Shown one piece after another: positions 19,035-26,189 of a DNA stretch of 64,000 nucleotides (position 1 is the stretch's first letter; each line of letters begins with the position of its first letter). Under the pieces are notes generated by a model. The model ran no database searches. It was not told the DNA's origin and saw only the letters and a program-made list of their open reading frames with translations. The position numbers and the translations under genes are program-made. Source of the stretch: Acidobacterium sp. S8 (lineage in GTDB: Bacteria; Acidobacteriota; Terriglobia; Terriglobales; Acidobacteriaceae); contig NZ_LMUM01000015.1 in NCBI RefSeq assembly GCF_009765985.1, positions 62,001-126,000 of the forward strand. Direction: 5' to 3'.

Positions 19035-20424
19035 GCTCGCATTGATCGGCGGTGGAGGCGTACGCACGCCGCTCGTTATCTTTGGCATCAACGAGTCAGC
19101 GCGTCTCCTCGGAGCTGAAGAACTCGCGTTGTACGATCCCGATTCCGAACGGGTAAGCATCATGGCCGAGTTGGGCCGTGCGATTGTTGCCAAAGAGGGA
19201 GGCCGCCTGCGCATTCGCGTCGCCGCCTCGGCAGAAGATGCGGTAGCTGATGCCAGCTTTGTACTGAGCAGTATCCGCGTTGGCGGCATCGGCTCCCGCG
19301 CACAGGATGAGCGCACGGCGTTGACTCATGGATATCCCGGACAGGAAACTACCGGACCAGGCGGAGTGGCGATGGGACTACGCACCGTTGGACCTACGCT
19401 CGAATATGCGCGCCTGGTGGAAAAGCGAAGTCCGAATGCGTGGTTCATCAACTTTACAAATCCCGCTGGATTGATCACGCAGGCAATCTCTCACTACACC
19501 GGAGTTCGCGTCATCGGCATCTGCGACACTCCGGAAGAACTCTTTCATCGCATCGCAGGGGCGCTGGGCGTTTCTTCCAAACGCGTGCGTTGCGACTACC
19601 TCGGCCTCAATCATCTGGGCTGGGTGAGGCGCGTACTTCTCGACGGAGTGGATGTGCTGGGAGATCTCCTCGCTGATGACGCAGCACTCGATCAGCTTTA
19701 TCACGCGAGCCTCTTCGATCACGAATTGCTGCGCTGCCTTGGAATGCTCCCGACCGAATATCTCTACTTTTATTACTGCCGGAGCCGGGCATTGACCAAT
19801 CAGCGAGCAGCCGGAACCACGCGGGGTGAGGAGGTGAGCCGCCTGAATGACCAGCTCATTGCCGACCTTGCGAATCATCTGCAAGCCGGCAATCCAAATG
19901 AGGCTCTGTCTCTCTACACCAGCTATCTGAACCAGCGCTCCGGCTCCTATATGAAGCTGGAGGCGAGTGCGGGATCGGCATTTGATAAAAGCAACATGCT
20001 GGAAGAGGACCCATTTCGCGCCGCGACCGGTTACCACCGTATCGCGCTCGATGTGATGAAAGCCCTGCGTGGACTCGAGTCTCAAAGGCTCATCGTCAAT
20101 GTGCCGAACCACGGTGCGATCGCAGAAATCGCAGACGCGGACATCGTAGAGGTTCCGTGTACTATCGCCAACAATTCAATTCAGCCCGAGGCGTGCGGAA
20201 CGCTCCCCGAAGCTGTGCGCGGATTGGTGCTTGCAGTCAAGGCTTATGAGCGCGCGGCGATTGAGGCTGCCGTATCGGGATCGACCATGCTCGCACGCAA
20301 AGCCATGCTGCTCTATCCCCCGATCGGAGAATGGGAGCCCACGCAAGGCTTATTGAACGATATGATGCAGCACAACCCCAGCCTGCAGTATTTCCACGCC
20401 TGTTCGCACGATGAAACGACGTGA
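19012..20424 (+). CDS. GH4 NAD-dependent phosphoglycosidase
   Basis: A 470-residue family 4 glycoside hydrolase, which cleaves (phospho)glycosides by an NAD+- and Mn2+-dependent oxidation-elimination route. Visible elements are the dinucleotide motif ALIGGGGVRTP (residues 10-20), FTNPAGLITQA, the metal ligands C171 (GICDTPEE) and H201 (GLNHLGW), and TTGPGG. Sequence style resembles 6-phospho-beta-glucosidases. The start at 19012 was chosen because the family begins just before the GGGG motif; the frame runs open upstream inside the kinase gene. No PTS gene is near, which is unusual for a phosphoglycosidase; the coupled PfkB kinase may supply the phosphate. Confidence 0.92.
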   Translation: MTNSSNLKLALIGGGGVRTPLVIFGINESARLLGAEELALYDPDSERVSIMAELGRAIVAKEGGRLRIRVAASAEDAVADASFVLSSIRVGGIGSRAQDERTALTHGYPGQETTGPGGVAMGLRTVGPTLEYARLVEKRSPNAWFINFTNPAGLITQAISHYTGVRVIGICDTPEELFHRIAGALGVSSKRVRCDYLGLNHLGWVRRVLLDGVDVLGDLLADDAALDQLYHASLFDHELLRCLGMLPTEYLYFYYCRSRALTNQRAAGTTRGEEVSRLNDQLIADLANHLQAGNPNEALSLYTSYLNQRSGSYMKLEASAGSAFDKSNMLEEDPFRAATGYHRIALDVMKALRGLESQRLIVNVPNHGAIAEIADADIVEVPCTIANNSIQPEACGTLPEAVRGLVLAVKAYERAAIEAAVSGSTMLARKAMLLYPPIGEWEPTQGLLNDMMQHNPSLQYFHACSHDETT

Positions 20425-20445
20425 AGCACCAGGCGGACTTAAAGT

Positions 20446-21003
20446 CTAGTAGGTATTTGTTTTTTCCAATTCGTCGAGAGAATACGGCGAAGCGTTTTGC
20501 TGAAACCATTCCATAAGAGAAGCTTCATCCACAGATCCCCATTCTGCCAGAAGAACTGAGAGCTTTTCGATGAGCGGTCCATCTTTTTTGATCAGACGCG
20601 AAGCCAGCTTATAGCCTATCCGTGCGAATGCATTAGTCTCTTGAACTGACGCGACCAGATTCCACGCAACAGCGGTCTCGCGAGAATCTTCGGATGCCGC
20701 CATATCGGCCTTCATCTCTGCGCGGAGGTCATCAGTGATATTCTCAAGATGTTCTTGATCTATAAGACCTCCGACGTAAACAAGAGCAAAACTTCGATGG
20801 ATTAATTTTTCGTCGTCGCGATAGGCTTCTCTCGCTTGCTTCCAATCGCAAACTACGCCTCCGTGCGCATTCGAGATTGCGTCCAGCGCAATTCGTTCGA
20901 CACGGAAACCCGCGCGTAGCGCGACGATGGCGTGAGCAGCAAGATGTCTGGCTGTACGGGACCGTTGCTCTGATTCTTTAACGACATTTGGGGGAGACGT
21001 CAT
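20446..21003 (-). CDS. Degenerate M41-like protein
   Basis: A 185-residue soluble protein that I cannot name with certainty. Residues 17-40 read ARHLAAHAIVALRAGFRVER, which aligns by eye with the zinc-protease helix of FtsH-type M41 peptidases (HEAGHAVVA). Here HExxH has become HLAAH: the catalytic Glu is lost while both His remain. A later ALVYVGGLIDQEHL resembles the ALAGRAAEEL region of that fold. It overlaps the ogt stop by 4 bp (ATGA), so it is the last gene of the alkylation-repair operon. I infer a non-proteolytic M41-like fold of unknown role; the resemblance is short and could be chance. Confidence 0.6.
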   Translation of the reverse strand: MTSPPNVVKESEQRSRTARHLAAHAIVALRAGFRVERIALDAISNAHGGVVCDWKQAREAYRDDEKLIHRSFALVYVGGLIDQEHLENITDDLRAEMKADMAASEDSRETAVAWNLVASVQETNAFARIGYKLASRLIKKDGPLIEKLSVLLAEWGSVDEASLMEWFQQNASPYSLDELEKTNTY

Positions 21004-21512
21004 GTCGGAATCCTCTTGCTGAACAGGTTACAGTCTTTCTGCTCCAGATCGAGCAGATGCGCTTTCGTTTCGAGGCCACCTGCGAAGCCCGTAAGTTTTC
21101 CGGACGACCCAATCACGCGATGACAAGGCACGATAATTGATATTGGATTTCTTCCGTTCGCTGCTCCAACGGCCCGTGTCGCACGCGGGTTCCCGAGCTG
21201 TTTCGCAAGCTGTCCATAGCTTCTTGTCTCGCCGAATGGTATCGCGAGCAAAGCCTCCCATACATCTTTCTGAAATCGACTGCCTTGCATATCGAGAGCA
21301 ATGGAGAACTCTTTTCGTTTTCCAGCGAAGTATTCTCGCAGCTGGCCTTCTGTTTTAACAAGAATAGGATGTTGCTCGTCCTCAACCAGATCGTCGAGGC
21401 GCACACGGTGTGGCCGGTCGTTTTCCCATAAGATGGCGGCCAGACCTTTGTCGCTTGCGACGAGTTTCAGCTTTCCTACCGGCGATTCCATTATTTTCCA
21501 GGCGAGACTCAT
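21000..21512 (-). CDS. ogt: Methylated-DNA-protein-cysteine methyltransferase
   Basis: A 170-residue suicide alkyltransferase that moves the methyl group from O6-methylguanine to its own cysteine. The active-site PCHRV motif lies in ISIIVPCHRVIGSSGKLTGF, followed by the conserved FAGGLETK segment; the N-terminal ribonuclease-H-like part is present. ATG 21512 has AGGGG 8 nt upstream; the frame runs 33 codons further into the alkA 3' end without support. The gap to the alkA stop is 23 nt, and the next gene overlaps by 4 bp. It supplies the O6-alkylguanine activity that in E. coli Ada is fused to the methyl sensor. Confidence 0.93.
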   Translation of the reverse strand: MSLAWKIMESPVGKLKLVASDKGLAAILWENDRPHRVRLDDLVEDEQHPILVKTEGQLREYFAGKRKEFSIALDMQGSRFQKDVWEALLAIPFGETRSYGQLAKQLGNPRATRAVGAANGRNPISIIVPCHRVIGSSGKLTGFAGGLETKAHLLDLEQKDCNLFSKRIPT

Positions 21513-21535
21513 AGTCGTATCCCCTCTCGTTCGAA

Positions 21536-22426
21536 TTAACTTGGAACATACGGGCGGCTTCCGCCCGCAGCCCAAAGGTGCTGCGCCGCGTAGGCACGCC
21601 ATGGCCGCCATGATTCAGCGCGGCTCAAGAGATTTGCAGGCGTCGTTTTTTCTCCCTCTATAAAAGCCGCACCGCGGAGCAGTCCAATATCAGTGACCGG
21701 GAAAGCGTCCATCTCGCGGATAGCGCGCAGCGCAATATACTGTGCCGTCCATTCGCCGATACCGCGAATAGACCGCAACCGTGCAACTGTCTCTTCGATA
21801 TTGCCAAAGGGACGAAAGAGATTCGGATCGCCAAATGCCGCCTCAGCTACTGCCTTCAATGCCGACAAACGAGCAGCCGGCATGCCCACCCCAAGCGAGG
21901 CAGCCGAGGCCAGCCGCTTCGATGTAGGAAACACGTGTGACAAATCGTGATGGATGAGAAAAGACTTCGGAACAGCGCGGCCGTGGAGAGCGACAAGTTT
22001 ACCCGCCAATTGGCGTGCAGCGGCAACGCTGATTTGCTGGCCCAGGACTGCGCGTATTGCGGTTTCAAAACCATCCCAACCGCCGGGAGCTCGCAACCCG
22101 GGACGCTGCGCCACGAGCGGAGCAAGCACCGGATCGCCGGAGAGATGAGCGTCGATCGTTTCGATATCAGCTCCGAGATCGAAGACCCGTCGCACCCTGG
22201 TGACGATGGCTGGGAGCGACCTGACATCCGGAAAGCAGATCCTGACACCGAGACTTTGCCGATGCGGAAGATGCCTCACCTCGATGCTGCCGAATGTTCC
22301 GTCCACGTCAACAGTACGCAGATAACGCTCATCCTCCACAACTTCTAGGCCCGGAATCGCGCGCGCCCGCAGGAAGTCGAGCATACAGTCCCAGTCATAT
22401 GGCGGACGGTAGCGAAGTTGAAGCAC
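21536..22426 (-). CDS. alkA: DNA-3-methyladenine glycosylase II (AlkA)
   Basis: A 296-residue base-excision glycosylase. It has an N-terminal AlkA_N domain (LRYRPPYDWDCMLDFL), then FETAIRAVLGQQISVAAARQ and the helix-hairpin-helix LRSIRGIGEWTAQYIALRA, with the catalytic Asp in FPVTDIGLLRG. In many bacteria this domain directly follows an Ada_Zn/AraC module in one polypeptide. Here it starts at a GTG inside the 3' end of the Ada-AraC gene, in another frame, with AAGGA 6 nt upstream. So it may be a real translational restart or the result of a frameshift. It removes alkylated purines and is co-transcribed with ogt. Confidence 0.9.
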   Translation of the reverse strand: MLQLRYRPPYDWDCMLDFLRARAIPGLEVVEDERYLRTVDVDGTFGSIEVRHLPHRQSLGVRICFPDVRSLPAIVTRVRRVFDLGADIETIDAHLSGDPVLAPLVAQRPGLRAPGGWDGFETAIRAVLGQQISVAAARQLAGKLVALHGRAVPKSFLIHHDLSHVFPTSKRLASAASLGVGMPAARLSALKAVAEAAFGDPNLFRPFGNIEETVARLRSIRGIGEWTAQYIALRAIREMDAFPVTDIGLLRGAAFIEGEKTTPANLLSRAESWRPWRAYAAQHLWAAGGSRPYVPS

Positions 22427-23022
22427 ACCACATCCTTCTCCGCATCCTTTGCAGCGTTCTTCCTGCGCAAAGCGCTGGGAGCGCGATGGAACAGATCGCG
22501 AAATGTTTCGTTAAATCGTCGTAAGCTGCCGAATCCAGCGGCCATCGCAACCTCAGTCATCGGCATGCGGGTTTCATGAATAAGCTGCTTCGCGAAAAGC
22601 ACGCGGCGGGTCTGCGCAACCGAGATCGGAGACGCTCCCAGATGCTGCAGGAACAAGCGTCGTAATTGACGCTCGCCCAATCCCAAACGTCCGGCCAGTT
22701 TTTCAACGCCGTTTCCATCGCCATCCAGGGCGCCTTCTGCGATAAGCGCCAGCGCACGAGAAACCGTATTCGAAGTTCCACGCCATGAAGCCAGATCGGG
22801 AGCCGTCTCCGGTCGACAGCGAAGGCATGGTCGAAAACCTGCGTCCTGCGCAGCCGCAGCCGAGCCGAAAAAATTGCAGTTCTGAAACTTCGCTGTACGT
22901 GCCGGACATATAGGGCGACAGTAGATACCTGTCGATGTAACCCCGACGAAGATCAGGCCGTCAAAACGCGCGTCTCGGCTCTGCAAAGCGCGATAACCAA
23001 CTTCACGAGCGGGCAGTTCCAT
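22345..23022 (-). CDS. Ada methylphosphotriester sensor with AraC HTH
   Basis: A 225-residue protein with two domains. Residues 1-75 form an Ada zinc domain: TGIYCRPICPAR and FRPCLRCRPE supply the four zinc cysteines, one of which accepts the methyl group from phosphotriesters. Residues about 85-185 form an AraC-type helix-turn-helix pair (VEKLAGRLGLGERQLRRLF; MTEVAMAAGFGSLRRFNETF). The last 30 residues look like frame-shifted junk beyond the natural linker, because the alternative frame continues as AlkA. It is the first gene of the operon and probably its methyl-dependent activator. The organisation equals the usual Ada-AraC-AlkA fusion, broken at GTGGTGTG near 22426-22434. Confidence 0.88.
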   Translation of the reverse strand: MELPAREVGYRALQSRDARFDGLIFVGVTSTGIYCRPICPARTAKFQNCNFFGSAAAAQDAGFRPCLRCRPETAPDLASWRGTSNTVSRALALIAEGALDGDGNGVEKLAGRLGLGERQLRRLFLQHLGASPISVAQTRRVLFAKQLIHETRMPMTEVAMAAGFGSLRRFNETFRDLFHRAPSALRRKNAAKDAEKDVVCFNFATVRHMTGTVCSTSCGRARFRA

Positions 23023-23184
23023 GTTTCAATCTTCGCACTTGCTAAAAGATTAACTGGCGGTTTTCGGACATGAATGGTTGGTGCGCCATGCACCCGCCGA
23101 ATGAAATACCCGTCGATGTCGCCCTGACTTTAGATCTGGGCCACCGCCATCTGGACGATATAATTTGCTATCAATATCCCATCT

Positions 23185-24222
23185 GTGCTGATCGACAGGC
23201 CCAAAGCTGGTATGCGGACGAAACGTCTCTGGAGTAAGCCCCTCACTCTTTTCAATGCCGTCCTTGCTCGACGCCCTCGCACGGCAACCCCAATCGCCAT
23301 CACCAGTCACGCCCGATTCTTCGCCGCAGCCGAATGCGCTCTGGACGATTTCTACATCTTCGACGGCATCCCCGATACCTCCGGCACAATCCTCGACTTC
23401 ACCTTCAGCTACATCAACCCTAACGCCGAGCGTCGACTCGGCATGCCTCGGGAAACCCTCTACGGCAAAATCCTCACTGAAGTTCGGCCCTTCATGATCG
23501 AATCCGGCCTCATTCACAAATACCGTGAGGTCGTCCGCACCGGAACTCCCTACACCTGCGAAGTCTACATCGATGACGAAATGATCAAGGCCACCTGGCT
23601 CAACGTCCAGGTCGTCAGGCTCGGCAACAACAGCATCGCCGTCACCAGCCGCGACGTCACCGAGCACCGCCGCCGCTCCGATCACATCCACTATCTTGCC
23701 CATCACGACCATCTCACCGGCCTCGCCAATCGCATGCTGCTCCACGAGCGTCTCCGCCAGGCTGTCCTCCGCGCACAGAACCACGGCCAGAAGGTCGCAG
23801 TCCTCCTCATTGACATTGACCACTTCAAACAGATCAACGACTCACTCGGCCACGCCGACGGCGATGTCCTCCTCGCCACTGTAGGGCAGCGTCTGCTCTC
23901 CTCCGTGCGCGAGTCCGACACAGTAGCGCGCATGGGTGGAGACGAGTTTGTCATTATCATGCCCGAATTCCGCACCCTGCAGGACATCATGCACTGCGGC
24001 CAACAGATTATCCGCAACACCGTGCAGCCTGTTGAGATCAGCGGACGAAACATAAGCCTGATCCTCAGCGTCGGCGTCTCCGTCTTTCCCGAAGACGGCT
24101 GCACCGCCGAAGAGCTTCTCCGCAACGCCGACGCCGCCATGTACAACGTGAAAGACACAGGCCGCAATAACCTACAAACCTTCGACGAAAGACTTCTGCC
24201 CGCACGCCGCACAACCGCCTGA
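23185..24222 (+). CDS. PAS-GGDEF diguanylate cyclase
   Basis: A 345-residue protein predicted to make cyclic di-GMP. The PAS sensory domain covers about residues 45-150 (FSYINPNAERRLGMPRETLYG). The GGDEF domain covers about 175-335, with the intact active-site signature MGGDEFVIIMPEF. An RESD motif five residues before it matches the RxxD inhibitory I-site, so product feedback is expected. No signal peptide or membrane helix is seen, so sensing is cytoplasmic. The start is uncertain: GTG 23185 or ATG 23212, neither with a strong Shine-Dalgarno. It is divergent from the Ada operon with about 160 bp between. Confidence 0.92.
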   Translation: MLIDRPKAGMRTKRLWSKPLTLFNAVLARRPRTATPIAITSHARFFAAAECALDDFYIFDGIPDTSGTILDFTFSYINPNAERRLGMPRETLYGKILTEVRPFMIESGLIHKYREVVRTGTPYTCEVYIDDEMIKATWLNVQVVRLGNNSIAVTSRDVTEHRRRSDHIHYLAHHDHLTGLANRMLLHERLRQAVLRAQNHGQKVAVLLIDIDHFKQINDSLGHADGDVLLATVGQRLLSSVRESDTVARMGGDEFVIIMPEFRTLQDIMHCGQQIIRNTVQPVEISGRNISLILSVGVSVFPEDGCTAEELLRNADAAMYNVKDTGRNNLQTFDERLLPARRTTA

Positions 24223-24314
24223 GCTGCCCTCTATGCGGCGCTACGAGGCCGAATCTCCGATAGAGCCTGCGTCTTCGCCAACCTCAGGCCATAGTCATTC
24301 TGAAGCAGTTTGGA

Positions 24315-24430
24315 TAGAAGCATCATTAGGCAGAAAGCATTAGGAAGAAGCATTATGTAAAAGCATAAGGTAGAAGCACCGGGCTTCAGCCCGGTGAATA
24401 AGCGCAGAAATATATGGGGGCTTTAGCCCC
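24315..24430. repeat. REP-like palindrome pair with tandem flank
   Basis: Two palindromes lie side by side: CACCGGGCTTCAGCCCGGTG (24377-24396, 9-bp stem, TC loop) and GGGGCTTTAGCCCC (24417-24430). Upstream, 24315-24376 holds about five imperfect copies of an AGAAGCATTAGG-like unit, the last of which runs into the first palindrome as GTAGAAGCACC. The palindrome pair recurs at 27633-27687. This is the layout of REP-like or BIME-like intergenic elements. No transposase of the REP-associated type is present in the window. Confidence 0.8.
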
Positions 24431-24495
24431 GGCACACTTCAAACCTTTCGCTGCCGATCAGATCCCAAACCCAACGAAATCTCTTAAAGAGATTT

Positions 24496-24535
24496 GTCAT
24501 CCCGGCCGAAGCGGAGGGACCTGCAGTTTTCTTCC
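24496..24535. repeat. GTCAT...CTGCAGTTTTCTT intergenic repeat
   Basis: A roughly 40-bp segment starting GTCATCCCGGCCGAAGCGGA and ending GACCTGCAGTTTTCTT. A close relative begins GTCATCCTGAGCGCAGCGGA at 27555 and ends GACCTGCGGTTTTCTT. It is part of the same modular repeat family as the neighbouring palindromes but lies on the opposite side of them at the two loci. It carries no coding sequence. The rest of 24223-24884 shows no gene that I can support. Confidence 0.65.
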
Positions 24536-24884
24536 AGCCCAAAATATATGGGTACCCATGTCTCGCTTCTGAGACACGGGACTGCTCTATCCCACATCTT
24601 TACAATGTGAAGTCCCCAACGCAAAAACTGGGCCACCCGCCAGTTCTAATATCGCTGTCACACCTTATCCACATCACGATAAAACGCCGTCATTCTGACG
24701 ACCGAAGGTAGGAAGAATCTCAAGCCAAGCTGGGTCGCCGATTCTTTCGCCATGAGAAATAAACTTCTTTTAGAATTATTGTGGGACTAACTGATGAGAT
24801 GCTGAAACGAACGCATCCCGGAACGTCTTCGTGACGCTAAAAGTATTTGGCGTAAGGCCATATTAGACAGTATGAGGAAATTTG

Positions 24885-25796
24885 GTGGATCGTTTTCAGG
24901 CTCTCGTAATCTTGGCAGTGGTTTTTCTTTCAACAATTGGATCCGCAGCAAGCCAACCCCTTGATTCCGAATTGAATGCTCGACTGGTGGGAAAACCTCT
25001 GTATCTGCGAGGATTTTGGTCTGCCGACAGATTAGACTTCGATGGGACAGGAAAGCTTCTGAATAAATCGCCGGTTGGCCCAATTACGCTTAGCGGCGTG
25101 GACGTGAAAAGCGTAGCGCTTCAAGGCAATTCGCTCATTATTCATGGGAACCGAGTGACGCTCGTGGCAACGGAGGATGGAAAACAGGGATTAGAAAGAA
25201 AGATGATCTCCTCGACAACTCAGATCTGGCCGTCATTTCGACATGGCGACAAGAGCAATTTTCATGCCTCTGAGGAGGTCCAGATTACCGTGCAGAAAGA
25301 TTCTAGAGAAACTTTTGACACGGCTCTCGCTAACATTTTCGCAGATGGATTAGAGCAACTTGCAACATCGGTGCCGCCCTATTGGAAGTGTTATGCAGCG
25401 AATTACTTTGTGCCACCTGCGATCAGTGAAGATGCAGAAAAGAAAGTGAACCAGTGTGTCAACGTGATGGCCAACGGAAGTGACGAGGATGAGGATGCGC
25501 AACATGCCTACTCGGTTGGCGGTTCAGTGTTACCTCCGACAGCGACCGTTTACACGTCACCCAAATATTCAGGAATTGCTGGCGAATTAATGGTGAGTGG
25601 CTCCGTTGTAGTACATATGAGGATCGGCATCGATGGTATACCCGTAGGTTTGCAAGTGGTGCGAGCCATCGGCGCTGGTCTGGATGAGGAGGCATTATAT
25701 GCGGCTTCTCAAGATCGATTTAAACCGGCTACTCGGGACGGAATCGCAGTCCCAGTGAATATCAACATTGCCTTTCGTTTTGCATTACACCAATAA
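24885..25796 (+). CDS. Exported protein with TonB C-terminal domain
   Basis: A 303-residue protein with an N-terminal signal peptide (LVILAVVFLSTIGSAAS). A central domain of unknown type (about residues 30-205) contains four cysteines, and the C-terminal region (about 215-300) resembles TonB_C: GELMVSGSVVVHMRIGIDG, VRAIGAGLDEEAL and the final VNINIAFRF strand. A classical TonB would keep an uncleaved anchor and a Pro-rich linker, and neither is obvious here. So I read it as one of the many acidobacterial TonB_C-domain exported proteins rather than the energy transducer. GTG 24885 has GAGG 7 nt upstream; the TTG one codon earlier is too close. Confidence 0.72.
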   Translation: MDRFQALVILAVVFLSTIGSAASQPLDSELNARLVGKPLYLRGFWSADRLDFDGTGKLLNKSPVGPITLSGVDVKSVALQGNSLIIHGNRVTLVATEDGKQGLERKMISSTTQIWPSFRHGDKSNFHASEEVQITVQKDSRETFDTALANIFADGLEQLATSVPPYWKCYAANYFVPPAISEDAEKKVNQCVNVMANGSDEDEDAQHAYSVGGSVLPPTATVYTSPKYSGIAGELMVSGSVVVHMRIGIDGIPVGLQVVRAIGAGLDEEALYAASQDRFKPATRDGIAVPVNINIAFRFALHQ

Positions 25797-25928
25797 GCTC
25801 ATAGGATACGTTTGAGCTTGTATTGAAAACAGAGGGGTTGAGCTGTTGCTTAATAGTTTCGCGTGTAGAAAGTGAGAGCTACAGCGTTCGAACGTTCAGA
25901 TTATCGAAATGAAATAAGAGAATTTCTA

Positions 25929-26018
25929 TGGCGGAGAGAGTGGGATTCGAACCCACGTTAGAGTTTCCCCTAAACACGCTTTCCAAGCGTGCGCCTTCAG
26001 CCACTCGGCCATCTCTCC
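25929..26018 (-). tRNA. tRNA-Ser (anticodon GGA)
   Basis: Read on the minus strand from 26018, the sequence gives a 7-bp acceptor stem (GGAGAGA / TCTCTCC), a D arm (GCCGAGTGGCTGAAGGC), an anticodon stem CACGC/GCGTG with loop TTGGAAA (anticodon GGA), the long class-II variable arm expected for serine, a T arm GTGGG-TTCGAAT-CCCAC, discriminator G and an encoded CCA. All stems pair, so this is a functional tRNA decoding UCC/UCU. A decayed copy lies just upstream. Confidence 0.97.
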
Positions 26019-26077
26019 AGTAGGAAGGTTCTTACTAAAGTTAACACATTCGACCCGCTCGAATCTCTCACGCGCGC

Positions 26078-26159
26078 GGCGGAGAGAGAGTGGGATTCGA
26101 ACCGACGTTAAGAACTTCCCGAATACCCTTTTCTTCCGCCCGCTATTCACCATCTCACC
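26078..26159 (-). pseudogene. Decayed tandem tRNA-Ser copy
   Basis: About 60 bp upstream of the functional tRNA-Ser, the minus strand contains a full-length but degenerate relative. The 3' half is nearly intact (CGGTTCGAATCCCACTCTCT, then CTCCGCC). The 5' end keeps GTGAGATGG in place of GAGAGATGG. The anticodon arm is destroyed (GCGGAAGAAAAGGG) and the T stem has a mismatch. It cannot fold as a working tRNA. The copy spans the whole gene rather than only the 3' end, so it is a tandem-duplication relic and not an integration site. Confidence 0.8.
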
Positions 26160-26189
26160 CATCCACCCCGCATTCGCTACACTGGCAGG

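Noticed and set aside
19378-20112. Long minus-strand open frame inside the GH4 gene
   Set aside because: It is a mirror of biased codon use in the GH4 gene, has no recognisable domain, and lacks a plausible ribosome site.
24300-24376. Possible CRISPR array from the repeated AGAAGCATTAGG units
   Set aside because: Units are short, imperfect and without unique spacers of equal length; no cas gene is present.
25929-26159. tRNA-Ser with a repeated 3' end, as for an integrated element
   Set aside because: The second copy lies on the 5' side of the tRNA and covers its whole length, and there is no integrase or foreign-looking cargo. A decayed tandem tRNA copy explains it better.
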